Below are positions 1 through 6,869 of a stretch of 35,827 nucleotides of DNA, one piece after another (the first letter of the stretch is position 1; each line of letters starts with the position of its first letter). The notes under the pieces were generated by a model that saw only the letters and a list, made by a program, of their open reading frames with translations, was not told where the DNA came from and did no database searches. The DNA lies in assembly GCA_031268125.1 (NCBI GenBank), contig JAIRXT010000110.1, positions 1 to 35,827 on the forward strand, given 5' to 3'. Origin of the DNA: Treponema sp. (GTDB lineage Bacteria > Spirochaetota > Spirochaetia > Treponematales > Breznakiellaceae). A program made the position numbers and the translations under genes.

Positions 1-23
1 AATGGTTAAAATGAGAATTGCTG
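1..23 (+). repeat. Dispersed AATTGCTG-type repeat, copy 1
   Basis: Positions 7-23 carry the 17-bp motif TAAAATGAGAATTGCTG, preceded by AATGGT. The same 23 bases occur inverted at 30435-30457 and, with one change, at 35641-35663. At 30449 the TAA inside the motif is the stop codon of a gene, so the first nine bases here (AAT GGT TAA) may likewise end a gene that lies outside the window. That last point is inference. Confidence 0.75.
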
Positions 24-37
24 ATTGCTGGCACGTA

Positions 38-66
38 TTGACCCCGGCAGAGCGGAATGATACGAT
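38..66 (+). promoter_or_regulatory. Predicted promoter of tRNA-Arg
   Basis: TTGACC (38-43), a 17-bp spacer and TACGAT (61-66) match the sigma-70 pattern. Transcription would begin near 73, about nine bases before the mature tRNA 5' end at 82. Confidence 0.6.
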
Positions 67-81
67 ATAAAAACGTGATCA

Positions 82-154
82 GGTCCTGTAGCTCAGTGGA
101 TAGAGCGGCCGCCTCCTAAGCGGCAGGTCGGCCGTCCGATTCGGCCCAGGATCA
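82..154 (+). tRNA. tRNA-Arg (anticodon CCT)
   Basis: This is a complete cloverleaf of 73 nt. The acceptor stem pairs GGTCCTG with CAGGATC (one G-T wobble), followed by discriminator A. The D stem is GCTC/GAGC. The anticodon stem GCCGC/GCGGC holds loop CTCCTAA, which gives anticodon CCT and reads the Arg codon AGG. The variable loop has five bases, and the T stem GGCCG/CGGCC holds loop TCCGATT. CCA is not encoded, since AGC follows. A 9-bp hairpin (165-173 with 178-186, one wobble) lies just downstream and may mark the transcript end, though no T-run follows it. Confidence 0.95.
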
Positions 155-202
155 AGCAGAAAAACGCTGTCATACCGATGGCAGCGCCCCATTACTGCCT
201 TC

Positions 203-257
203 AAAAAATAGTGAAAGATGTAGTACCCGCGGGAACAATACTATTTGACCATTTTTA
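203..257 (-). repeat. Stop-codon hairpin repeat, copy A
   Basis: Read on the minus strand, this stretch begins with the TAA stop of the SPOR gene and continues TAAAAATGGTCAAATAG. It matches the plus-strand repeat at 35401-35472 at both ends: the AAAAATGGTCAAAT part and the ATCTTTCAC part, with a few transitions. The arms AAATAGT (206-212) and ACTATTT (240-246) are complementary, so the RNA could fold and act as a 3' end for the SPOR transcript. A shared origin of the two copies is inferred from the alignment by eye. Confidence 0.6.
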
Positions 258-1658
258 GGGCCGCACATAGGGATCGCCAAAACCCAGGGCTTTAACCTTC
301 TCCCTGGTCCGGGCCAGTTCCTTCTGATCAACCGCCGGGATCACTACCCGCGTCAAGTTCTGGTGATATTCATAAAGCGGACTAAACCCCTCCTGCTCAA
401 GGGCCGCATAAGCGGCGGCGGCATTTTTTTGCTCACGGAAAGCCCCCACCTGAATGGTATAACCGGAGGCACGCGTTTCCGCGCCGGCGCCGGAAATATC
501 AGCAACAGGAGTGAGGCCGGAACCGCCGGTACCGCTCATTATCAACACCACGGTATTACCTTCTCCCGCGGCAGTCTCATCAGGGGACAGAACCGGCGGT
601 ATCCGGGGAAATTCCGAAAAACTTGAAGGTCCCAGGGAATCATCCGTATCAAATTGACCAAAAACAATTACGGGACGGTCCGATACGGACAGCGCCGTAT
701 CTTCCACAGGATTCGCCGCGGCAGCGGGCCGGCCCGTGTTATCCACGAATTCCATCGCAACAACGGGCGTATTATCCGCAGGATTTATCACAGCAACTGA
801 CCGATTCGTATTATTCACCGGTTCCGCTGCGGCCGCAGGGGGAAGGGCCCTGTTATCAATCGTGCCGGGCTGCGAAGACACGGGGGAAGACAACCGTGAG
901 GCATCCCCCGCCTGATAATCCGGCCCGCTGTTCAACTGAATTCTGGTTTCGCCGGCATTGGAGAAAACCGTCTGGTAATTGATCAGGAGATGGGGCCGTG
1001 TTCCGGCCAGGGTCAGAGGGATCCGTTTTTGTTCGTTTTCTTCAACGGCAAATTCCAAATCGTACCAGTTTTTTTCCTGATTCAGAACAAAACCCAGAGT
1101 AATTTGACGCTCAGGATAGTTGATTTCAAAAATATCCCCCTCCTGGTTGATACTGCCCAGCATCCCTTCATCATCTCTGGAAATTCTGGTCTGATTCAAA
1201 GAGGCCCCGCTTTCTTTGAAAGTCAGGATCGATATAGTTTGGTTTTCCTGGAATAAATCCGTTTGTGCTGTTTCACCTTCGGAGGAACTTTGAGCGGCTT
1301 CGGCATTCTGGGCCTCCGCTCCCTTTCGCAATTCCTGGGTTTCCAAATCCAGAGACGAGGTCCCCGCCTCATCATGAACCAGAGCAATATCGACAGAAGT
1401 ATAATATCGAATCTCCCCAAGGAGATGATCTTTTTTTTCTGCCCTGACCTGGTTTATAATTTGAGGGGTAATGGGTACCCGTACCGCTTCTTTATACAAC
1501 TCCCCCAAACGCCCGGCTTCTTCTTCCCAATCGACAATGCCGGAATCAACACTGTTGCCGCTATTGTTGGCAGATGAAGAGGACGCTCCCGTTGTTTTAC
1601 ATGCAAAAAAAAGGGCAGCTATTACACAAAGTAAAAAAAACCCGGCAAAACGTTTCAT
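255..1658 (-). CDS. SPOR-domain lipoprotein
   Basis: The 467-residue product starts with a lipoprotein signal peptide ending in a lipobox-like LFFAC, so Cys20 is the probable lipidated residue. A long Ala/Asn/Ser/Pro-rich, low-complexity middle (about 110-390) follows, with repeated short blocks such as NPADNTPVVA and NPVEDTALSV. The last 70 residues form a SPOR fold, beginning YTIQVGAF and ending near FGDPYVRP. SPOR domains bind denuded glycan strands of peptidoglycan, so a periplasmic, membrane-anchored cell-wall or division role is likely. The start is firm because AGGAGG lies seven bases before the ATG. The gene stands alone between a tRNA and an ABC cassette. The exact partner is unknown. 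Confidence 0.88.
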   Translation of the reverse strand: MKRFAGFFLLCVIAALFFACKTTGASSSSANNSGNSVDSGIVDWEEEAGRLGELYKEAVRVPITPQIINQVRAEKKDHLLGEIRYYTSVDIALVHDEAGTSSLDLETQELRKGAEAQNAEAAQSSSEGETAQTDLFQENQTISILTFKESGASLNQTRISRDDEGMLGSINQEGDIFEINYPERQITLGFVLNQEKNWYDLEFAVEENEQKRIPLTLAGTRPHLLINYQTVFSNAGETRIQLNSGPDYQAGDASRLSSPVSSQPGTIDNRALPPAAAAEPVNNTNRSVAVINPADNTPVVAMEFVDNTGRPAAAANPVEDTALSVSDRPVIVFGQFDTDDSLGPSSFSEFPRIPPVLSPDETAAGEGNTVVLIMSGTGGSGLTPVADISGAGAETRASGYTIQVGAFREQKNAAAAYAALEQEGFSPLYEYHQNLTRVVIPAVDQKELARTREKVKALGFGDPYVRP

Positions 1659-1660
1659 CT

Positions 1661-1710
1661 GATACCTCCTGGTATCGTTCCGCTTTTCGCGGAGGCAGTC
1701 TCAGACTGCC
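1661..1710 (-). promoter_or_regulatory. Three-hairpin 5' leader that includes the SD site
   Basis: Three perfect inverted repeats stand in line before the SPOR gene: 1704-1710 with 1694-1700 (7 bp, loop TGA in the transcript), 1689-1693 with 1679-1683 (5 bp), and 1671-1676 with 1661-1666 (6 bp, GATACC/GGTATC). The last one holds the AGGAGG Shine-Dalgarno in its loop and 3' arm, so folding could hide it. A regulatory role is inference. Confidence 0.55.
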
Positions 1711-1751
1711 CAATCAGATGCAACGCCCTCCCTTCGTTGTCTATGTAATAT

Positions 1752-1780
1752 AATGTATGGTCTGCCCTTATATTTGTCAA
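1752..1780 (-). promoter_or_regulatory. Predicted promoter of the SPOR lipoprotein gene
   Basis: On the minus strand TTGACA (1775-1780), a 17-bp spacer and TACATT (1752-1757) form a good sigma-70 promoter. Transcription would start near 1745 and give a leader of about 90 nt. In the 350-base gap 1659-2008 I see this promoter, the leader hairpins, a 12-bp palindrome at 1908-1936 and a terminator at 1948-1990, but no convincing gene. Confidence 0.65.
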
Positions 1781-1907
1781 TCTTACGCATTCTTTGTGTA
1801 TCCGTTGCGGTCCCGCTGAATATCCGCGCCGGGCTGTATGTTTTTTCATACTTTTTGAGCTGTCCGCCGGTATCACCGGGACACACGGCCTCACATCATC
1901 ATTGGAC

Positions 1908-1936
1908 TTGTTCGATAACGAAAGGTTATCGAACAA
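1908..1936. repeat. 12-bp perfect palindrome
   Basis: TTGTTCGATAAC (1908-1919) and GTTATCGAACAA (1925-1936) are perfect inverted arms around the 5-base loop GAAAG. It lies between the terminator of the first ABC cassette and the SPOR promoter. There is no T-run on either side, so it may be an operator or an RNA hairpin rather than a terminator. Confidence 0.6.
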
Positions 1937-1947
1937 CTCTATTATAA

Positions 1948-1990
1948 AAACAAGGCCAATTCCGCTTGTTTTGCAGAATTGGCCCTGTTT
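1948..1990 (-). terminator. Terminator of the first ABC cassette
   Basis: GGCCAATTC (1954-1962) and GAATTGGCC (1976-1984) form a 9-bp stem, extended by A/T pairs after one mismatch. Read on the minus strand the stem is followed by TTGTTTTTAT, the usual rho-independent pattern, and it lies 20-60 bases past the stop of the binding-protein gene. Confidence 0.8.
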
Positions 1991-2008
1991 GTTGTTTAGA
2001 GCGGCGTT

Positions 2009-3739
2009 TTACCGGACGGAGGTTTTATCACCATAAAACTGCTTCCATTTGGCAATGCGTTCATCAATGATGGCCTGACCGCCTGAATTCATTAAATCCC
2101 GGTAACCGGCATTCCAGACAGCATCAAAGTTGGCGGCAGAAGCGGTAATAGACTGGGCAAAGAGGGCGTTCCGTTTATCCTTGATTATCTGGGCCATGCC
2201 CGATTCAGAAGCAATTTCACCAACAATAGGACGGCCCATGATCCGGCGGGGTTCAGCGGAAGCGTAATAACCGGCTTCAATATAGCTTGAATCAATGCCG
2301 GTATAGGCAAGCGCCATAGACTTAATGGTGAGATCGAGGGTAGGCATCTTGATACCGTTGATGGTGAGGGTATAGTCGACATTGTTCGGGGAGTTCTGTA
2401 TCTTGTCCCCGGCGGCTGTTATGGTCTGCACCGCGCCGCTGCTTGTGGTTGTGTGGGTTACGCCTTCTTCACCAAACTGGAGGAAGCCGAGGTTTTCCTG
2501 TTTGGTGATCCAGTCCAGGTACAAAAGACCGGCGATGGGATTTTTATTGGACGCGGGAAAGAACAGGTTAACACCGGTCAAGGTGTATCCGTATTTCTGC
2601 GCCATACCTGCATCGTCCTTGAAAGGGGTAATGGCGATATAATCAGCATCCGAGCCCGCCAGTTTTTTCATCGCCGCAAGGATGCTGTCATTGCCGTTGC
2701 GCCAGGGATAATCCCAGTTGTGGATAAAGGCGCCGATATAGCCGGATTTTAACAGATTGTCTTCCGTGGTATCGCCTTCGCCGTAAAGGGCAAAATCTTT
2801 CCAGGTAAGATTTTCGTTGTACCACCTGTTGAGGACCCGGGCGGCAGATTTTGCCGCTGTTTCCCCGGCCACGGAACTGGGGCGTGCAAGGTTGTAGTCA
2901 TCAATACTGTAAACAAAAAAATCCCTGTCATTAATATTGCCGGGAATAAATGACTGAAGAAGATGTTCCGCACGCCAGCCCACGTCAAAACTGTGGGAGA
3001 AGGGGATCATCATTCTGGCGTTGGCCCCCAGGAGGGTACCGGCATTATCCCGAAAGGCTACAAGGGCCTTGTAAAACGCATCCAGGGTGGTAGGAACCGG
3101 GATATTGAGTTTTTTAAGCCAATCCTCACGGATAAAGGTATTGATACGGGTAGGATTGGACATTTTAGCCATAATTCCCCATAAATTACCGGTAACAGGG
3201 TCCAAATTGTAATTGATACATTCATCCCCAAGCCATTCCCAAAGACTGGGGAAAAACTCCTGGTACCTGTTGACATAGGGATTAAGGTCGGTTACTCCGC
3301 CCATGTTGGCATAGGACTGTATTGTCGCGTAATTGTAGGTAACACAAATGTCAGGAGCCGTCCCCGCGGCAAGCATATTATTAAGCTCATCAACTTCTGT
3401 CCAACGGGGCACCGGCTTAAAGATAACCTGGACATTGTGATCCCGCAGCATACCAGCCTGAATCCATTTGGTGTAGAAGTTGTCTTCCGGCTTCGATCTG
3501 CCGCCGTCAAGCCCGCGGTCGAATACTTCAACGGTTATCGTCTGGGTTTGCCTGAACCGGTATATTCCGTTTACCTGTTCAAGACCAAGCTGATTGAGGG
3601 TAGAACTCCCCGCAGGCGCCGCCGTTGTTCCGGATCCGGCTGTTCCACCGCCGCTGCCTCCACTCGAACTCTGCCGGCCGCCGGCGAATGCCGAAAAGGC
3701 AACTGCGGCAATCATCAAAACTGCAAACAATTTTCTCAT
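2009..3739 (-). CDS. Extracellular sugar-binding protein (LplA-like, family 1)
   Basis: The 576-residue protein begins MRKLFAVLMIAAVAFSAFAGG, a signal peptide with likely cleavage after AFA and no lipobox Cys. A Gly/Ser-rich linker and a long family-1 solute-binding fold follow, including LNNMLAAGTAPDICVTYN early and a WNAGY..LMNSGGQAIIDE tail. It is longer than a typical E. coli MalE (about 370 residues) and matches the LplA/LipO size class. The start was chosen at 3739 because GGAGG lies eight bases upstream; the frame stays open further, but that part is basic and unlike a secretion signal. It follows two LplB/LplC-type permeases and should deliver an oligosaccharide to them. The substrate cannot be read from sequence. 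Confidence 0.88.
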   Translation of the reverse strand: MRKLFAVLMIAAVAFSAFAGGRQSSSGGSGGGTAGSGTTAAPAGSSTLNQLGLEQVNGIYRFRQTQTITVEVFDRGLDGGRSKPEDNFYTKWIQAGMLRDHNVQVIFKPVPRWTEVDELNNMLAAGTAPDICVTYNYATIQSYANMGGVTDLNPYVNRYQEFFPSLWEWLGDECINYNLDPVTGNLWGIMAKMSNPTRINTFIREDWLKKLNIPVPTTLDAFYKALVAFRDNAGTLLGANARMMIPFSHSFDVGWRAEHLLQSFIPGNINDRDFFVYSIDDYNLARPSSVAGETAAKSAARVLNRWYNENLTWKDFALYGEGDTTEDNLLKSGYIGAFIHNWDYPWRNGNDSILAAMKKLAGSDADYIAITPFKDDAGMAQKYGYTLTGVNLFFPASNKNPIAGLLYLDWITKQENLGFLQFGEEGVTHTTTSSGAVQTITAAGDKIQNSPNNVDYTLTINGIKMPTLDLTIKSMALAYTGIDSSYIEAGYYASAEPRRIMGRPIVGEIASESGMAQIIKDKRNALFAQSITASAANFDAVWNAGYRDLMNSGGQAIIDERIAKWKQFYGDKTSVR

Positions 3740-3751
3740 TTCTTTTCCTCC

Positions 3752-3775
3752 GGTAAAATTTTTTGAAGTTTTACC
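3752..3775 (-). promoter_or_regulatory. Intercistronic hairpin before the binding-protein gene
   Basis: GGTAAAA (3752-3758) and TTTTACC (3769-3775) form a 7-bp stem directly upstream of the GGAGG ribosome site of the binding-protein gene. Such hairpins in ABC operons often stabilise the 3' message so that more binding protein than permease is made. That role is inferred here. Confidence 0.45.
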
Positions 3776-3812
3776 TCTTTTTGTTTTCGCTCCCCTACGG
3801 GAACGATTATGC

Positions 3813-4700
3813 CTATTCTTTAACCGCACCAAGGGTAGCGCCGGTTATAAAATATCTTTGCAGCCAGGGATACACGACAAGAATAGGAACGGTAGCAAAC
3901 ATAACCGTAGCGGCCCGCAGTGTTTCACCAAGGCCCGGCGTAGTAAAACCTTCGTTCTGGGATGCCTCAAGACTGTTGGTACTGTTGAGAATGTTGTATA
4001 GCAAAAGCTGAATGGGAAAGAGATCCCTGTTTTTTACATACATAAGGGCGTCGGAAAAACCGTTCCACCGGCCCACGGCGTAAAAAAGGGCCAGGGTCGC
4101 AAGTACCGGCGTCGAAAGCGGCAGATAAATCTTCAAGAGTACTTTTACCGGCCCCGCCCCGTCGATTTCCGCGGATTCGCGGAGGCTGTCGGGAATACCT
4201 AAAAGAAAGCTTTTCATAATGATCATGTTGAACACAGATAGGCAGTTGGGAATTATCAACACCCAGACGGTGTCGAGCATTTTGAGGGAACGCAGGAGCA
4301 GGTAGGTAGGAATCGTACCCGCTCCAAAATACATGGTGATAATCATGATGGTATTGATAATTTTTCTGCCCTTGAGCTGATCATAAATAAGCGGATAGGC
4401 GCAGATTGTTGTCATGGCCAGCGAAAGAAGGGTACATACAACGGTAAGGATACCCGTATAAAGCAGGGACCATGTATAACGGGCATCGTTGAGAATCGTT
4501 TTATAGGCGTCAAAATTCAGGCCGACCGGTATCAGCGTTACCTCGTTCATGACCAGGGCTTCGGCGCTTGACAGGGAGCGGGCCAGCATATTCACCAATG
4601 GCAAAAGGCAGACAATAATAAGCACAAAACAGATACAAACGACTATCCAATCGCCAAGGGTAACCGGGTTTGCGCTTAATGTTTTAGTATTGTTTTTCAT
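3813..4700 (-). CDS. Sugar ABC transporter permease (LplC-like, CUT1)
   Basis: The 295-residue inner-membrane protein has about six hydrophobic segments. The EAA loop near residues 175-197 (ESAEIDGAGPVKVLLKIYLPL) is where the ATPase subunit docks. The C-terminus YFITGATLGAVKE is typical of the LplC/YtcP group, as is the motif MYFGAGTIPTYLL. AGGAGC lies nine bases before the ATG. The gene sits nine bases after the LplB-like permease gene and 73 bases before the binding-protein gene, so the three form one operon. No ATPase gene is present, so a shared MsmK/MalK-type ATPase encoded elsewhere is expected. Confidence 0.92.
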   Translation of the reverse strand: MKNNTKTLSANPVTLGDWIVVCICFVLIIVCLLPLVNMLARSLSSAEALVMNEVTLIPVGLNFDAYKTILNDARYTWSLLYTGILTVVCTLLSLAMTTICAYPLIYDQLKGRKIINTIMIITMYFGAGTIPTYLLLRSLKMLDTVWVLIIPNCLSVFNMIIMKSFLLGIPDSLRESAEIDGAGPVKVLLKIYLPLSTPVLATLALFYAVGRWNGFSDALMYVKNRDLFPIQLLLYNILNSTNSLEASQNEGFTTPGLGETLRAATVMFATVPILVVYPWLQRYFITGATLGAVKE

Positions 4701-4709
4701 ATACCGCTC

Positions 4710-5672
4710 CTACCAGATTCCCCGTTCACCCATTTTTTCCGCCAGCACATTTGCCGACAGAACAAAGATCAGCCCTACTATTGACTGGAAAAGGCCGACG
4801 GCGGTAGCAAGGGAAACCCGCATGGCCTTAATACCGTAGTTATACACAAATATCGACAGGACATTAGAAACATTGCTTACCAGGTCATTCCTTAGCGTAT
4901 ACGGGCGGTCAAATTCAGAACCGAGGATGCGGCCCAGGCTCATAATCAACAGGACGATGATCGTGGCCTTTAAGCCGGGGAGGGTGATATGCCATATCTT
5001 CCGCCAGCGGCCTGCGCCGTCCACGGTGGCGGCTTCGTACAGTTCCGGGTTTATGCTGGTAATGGCGGCAAGGTAGATAATGGTATTCCAGCCGATGCTC
5101 TGCCATATCCCCAGGAAGATATAGGTGAAAACCCAGTGTACCGGCTCATCAAGAAAATGAACCGGCGCAAGGTCTATTCTGCCCAATATAATATTGACAA
5201 GCCCCTGGGTCGGAGGGTTGGGGGCAAAAAGGCGGAGGGCCAGACTCGAAATAATGATCCACGAAAGAAAGTGGGGCATGTAGGCAACCGTCTGGGTAAT
5301 GCGCTTAAAAAGCCTGAAACGGAGTTCATTAAGAATTATCGCCAAAATAACGGGGGCGGGGAAACCCAGCACAAGATCAAGCAAATTCAGCATGACGGTA
5401 TTGCGCAGGGCATACAGGAAATCCCGGTTTTGAAACACCTGGATAAACCACTGGAAGCCGTGGTTGTCCGCCCAGGGCACCTCCCAAACAGGTTTTAAAA
5501 AGTTATTCTGTTTGAACGCAATAAGGATATTCACCATTGGCGCGTAACGGAAAACTAAAAAGAACACGATGGGAGGCAGCAATAACAGGTACAAGGCCCC
5601 ATAGCGCCTGAGATAAATCCAAAAACGCTGCTTTCCGGTCAATGCCGGTTTTACAGACTGAGTTATTTGCAT
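4710..5672 (-). CDS. Sugar ABC transporter permease (LplB-like, CUT1)
   Basis: This is the first permease of the cassette, about 320 residues with six predicted membrane segments. It has the RYAPMVNILIAFK start typical of LplB and an EAA loop (LYEAATVDGAGRWRKIWHITLPGL). It pairs with the LplC-like permease to form the channel. The start is uncertain. ATG at 5672 was chosen, with a -10-like TATCAT six bases before it. A TTG at 5714 in the same frame would add 14 residues but has no ribosome site. A TATAAT box at about 5735-5742 could also drive the operon. It is divergent from an AraC-type gene that probably controls it. Confidence 0.9.
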   Translation of the reverse strand: MQITQSVKPALTGKQRFWIYLRRYGALYLLLLPPIVFFLVFRYAPMVNILIAFKQNNFLKPVWEVPWADNHGFQWFIQVFQNRDFLYALRNTVMLNLLDLVLGFPAPVILAIILNELRFRLFKRITQTVAYMPHFLSWIIISSLALRLFAPNPPTQGLVNIILGRIDLAPVHFLDEPVHWVFTYIFLGIWQSIGWNTIIYLAAITSINPELYEAATVDGAGRWRKIWHITLPGLKATIIVLLIMSLGRILGSEFDRPYTLRNDLVSNVSNVLSIFVYNYGIKAMRVSLATAVGLFQSIVGLIFVLSANVLAEKMGERGIW

Positions 5673-5799
5673 GTAAATATGATATAGCGTTTTTTCCGGT
5701 TGTATATTCTCCAAACTTCAAAAGATTAGGTATAAATTATATATTTTAAAAATGCCGCTTTTTTTGAATATCAAGCTTAAAACGGCGGCTGGAAAATAA

Positions 5800-5828
5800 T
5801 AGACAATTCCTGACTATCGGGTTATTCT
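5800..5828 (+). promoter_or_regulatory. Predicted promoter of the AraC-type gene
   Basis: TAGACA (5800-5805), a 17-bp spacer and TATTCT (5823-5828) lie just before the gene. Only seven bases separate the -10 box from the ATG, and no Shine-Dalgarno is present, so the mRNA may be leaderless. The 163-base divergent gap to 5672 must also hold the control region of the ABC cassette. Confidence 0.55.
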
Positions 5829-5835
5829 TGTTTTT

Positions 5836-6660
5836 ATGGAACCGTATCCGGGAAACAAACCCGGCGTTTTATTTACAGAAGAGGAGAGCCTTTTCCCGGT
5901 TATCAACTACCTGGTATACCGGGAATGTCATCCGTGGTGGGTTATTAAAAAACACCCGGTAGACAGGTTTGATATGACCTATGTAATCCAGGGCGGAGCA
6001 CGGTATGTCATCGACGGGACGTCTTATGAGCTTACGCCGGGGGACCTGCTCTGCCTTAGAGAAGGCACACTAAAGGAAGCGGCTACCTACAGCAAAAATT
6101 TTATGCACTGCTTTTCCGTCAATTTTGAACTACGGGATATTCGGAATCAGGCTGTATTTCTTCCCTTTCCCCAATTCAGCCGTATCGGCATACTTCCCGA
6201 TCTTATCCAGCATTTCCAAGAACTTGTACATATTTCACTTGTCCGGCAGCCCGGCTATATGCTGAAATGCGCGGGGCTTTTGCTCCTTATTTTACACCGT
6301 ATATATGAATTAACCGTTCTGAATATAGGCGCGGATGTAAAAGACAGCAGAATACAAAATATTATCAGGTATATCGTACAGCATTACGCGGAACAACTTA
6401 GCGTCCGCTGCCTTGCCGATAAAGCAAAGCTGAACCCCGCGTACCTGGGGGCGCTTTTCAAGAAGGAAACAGGGGAATCGATACATCAATATATTGCGAA
6501 AATCAGGGTACGAAACGCCAAAAACATCCTAAGCGCCGGCGGATACCGCGTGTCGGAAGTGGCCGAACAGTGCGGTTACTGCGACATATACCACTTTTAC
6601 AAGCAATTCAAAACCATTACCGGGAAAGCGCCTTCGCGGTATTTGCCCCACAATAAGTGA
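5836..6660 (+). CDS. AraC-family transcriptional regulator
   Basis: The 274-residue protein has an N-terminal cupin-like ligand domain (about 20-110, including YVIQGGARYVIDGTSYELTPGD). Its C-terminal pair of helix-turn-helices (about 172-272) contains LSVRCLADKAKLNPAYL and the signature VSEVAEQCGYCDIYHFYKQFK..TGKAPSRY. Members of this family with cupin sensors usually activate sugar-uptake operons when a sugar is bound. It is transcribed away from the LplB-like permease gene, so it most likely controls that cassette. The start lacks a ribosome site, and a -10 box lies seven bases upstream. Confidence 0.9.
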   Translation: MEPYPGNKPGVLFTEEESLFPVINYLVYRECHPWWVIKKHPVDRFDMTYVIQGGARYVIDGTSYELTPGDLLCLREGTLKEAATYSKNFMHCFSVNFELRDIRNQAVFLPFPQFSRIGILPDLIQHFQELVHISLVRQPGYMLKCAGLLLLILHRIYELTVLNIGADVKDSRIQNIIRYIVQHYAEQLSVRCLADKAKLNPAYLGALFKKETGESIHQYIAKIRVRNAKNILSAGGYRVSEVAEQCGYCDIYHFYKQFKTITGKAPSRYLPHNK

Positions 6661-6680
6661 TTAGAATTGCAACAAGTCCA

Positions 6681-6709
6681 TTGACTTTTTCCTGGAAAAG
6701 TGCCATAGT
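6681..6709 (+). promoter_or_regulatory. Predicted promoter of an intergenic RNA
   Basis: TTGACT (6681-6686), a 17-bp spacer and CATAGT (6704-6709) form a promoter pointing rightward. It does not face a plus-strand protein gene, because the next gene runs leftward and ends at 6870. Confidence 0.6.
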
Positions 6710-6711
6710 AT

Positions 6712-6840
6712 GGGAAGGTAGCCTATATCTACCTTTAGGGCGCTTAACCTTCGGGTTATTCGACCCTGTATAATCCGGGTAAACGGCCGGATTATTGGGC
6801 CCCCCAGTTTCCCTCCCATGGATAAGGGGGGCCTTTTTTT
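6712..6840 (+). ncRNA. Candidate structured small RNA
   Basis: Between the promoter at 6681 and a strong terminator there is no open frame of note, but four stems stand in line. Stem 1 is 6715-6721 with 6729-6735 (7 bp). Stem 2 is TAACC-TTCG-GGTTA at 6745-6758, closed by the very stable UUCG tetraloop. Stem 3 is 6770-6778 with 6787-6795 (9 bp). Stem 4 is the terminator stem. A transcript of about 125-129 nt would result. I recognise no known RNA family; it is not SRP RNA or tmRNA by visible motifs. It lies between an AraC-type gene and the end of a hybrid kinase gene. Confidence 0.6.
6798..6840 (+). terminator. Rho-independent terminator
   Basis: GGCCCCCC (6798-6805) and GGGGGGCC (6826-6833) form a perfect 8-bp GC stem followed by seven Ts (6834-6840). 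The T-run is only on the plus strand, so it ends transcripts from the left: the AraC gene or the small RNA. Confidence 0.85.
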
Positions 6841-6869
6841 GCCCTTTTACCGGTAGTTTTGGAACAAGC

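Noticed and set aside
82-154. tRNA-linked integration (att) site
   Set aside because: I found no second copy of the tRNA 3' end in the window and no integrase gene near it.
203-257. CRISPR-like repeat
   Set aside because: The related repeats are single copies at distant sites, not an array with spacers. No cas genes are present.
1655-1936. 93-codon open frame upstream of the SPOR gene
   Set aside because: It runs through the predicted promoter, leader hairpins and ribosome site of the SPOR gene. It has no ribosome site of its own and a composition unlike the neighbours.
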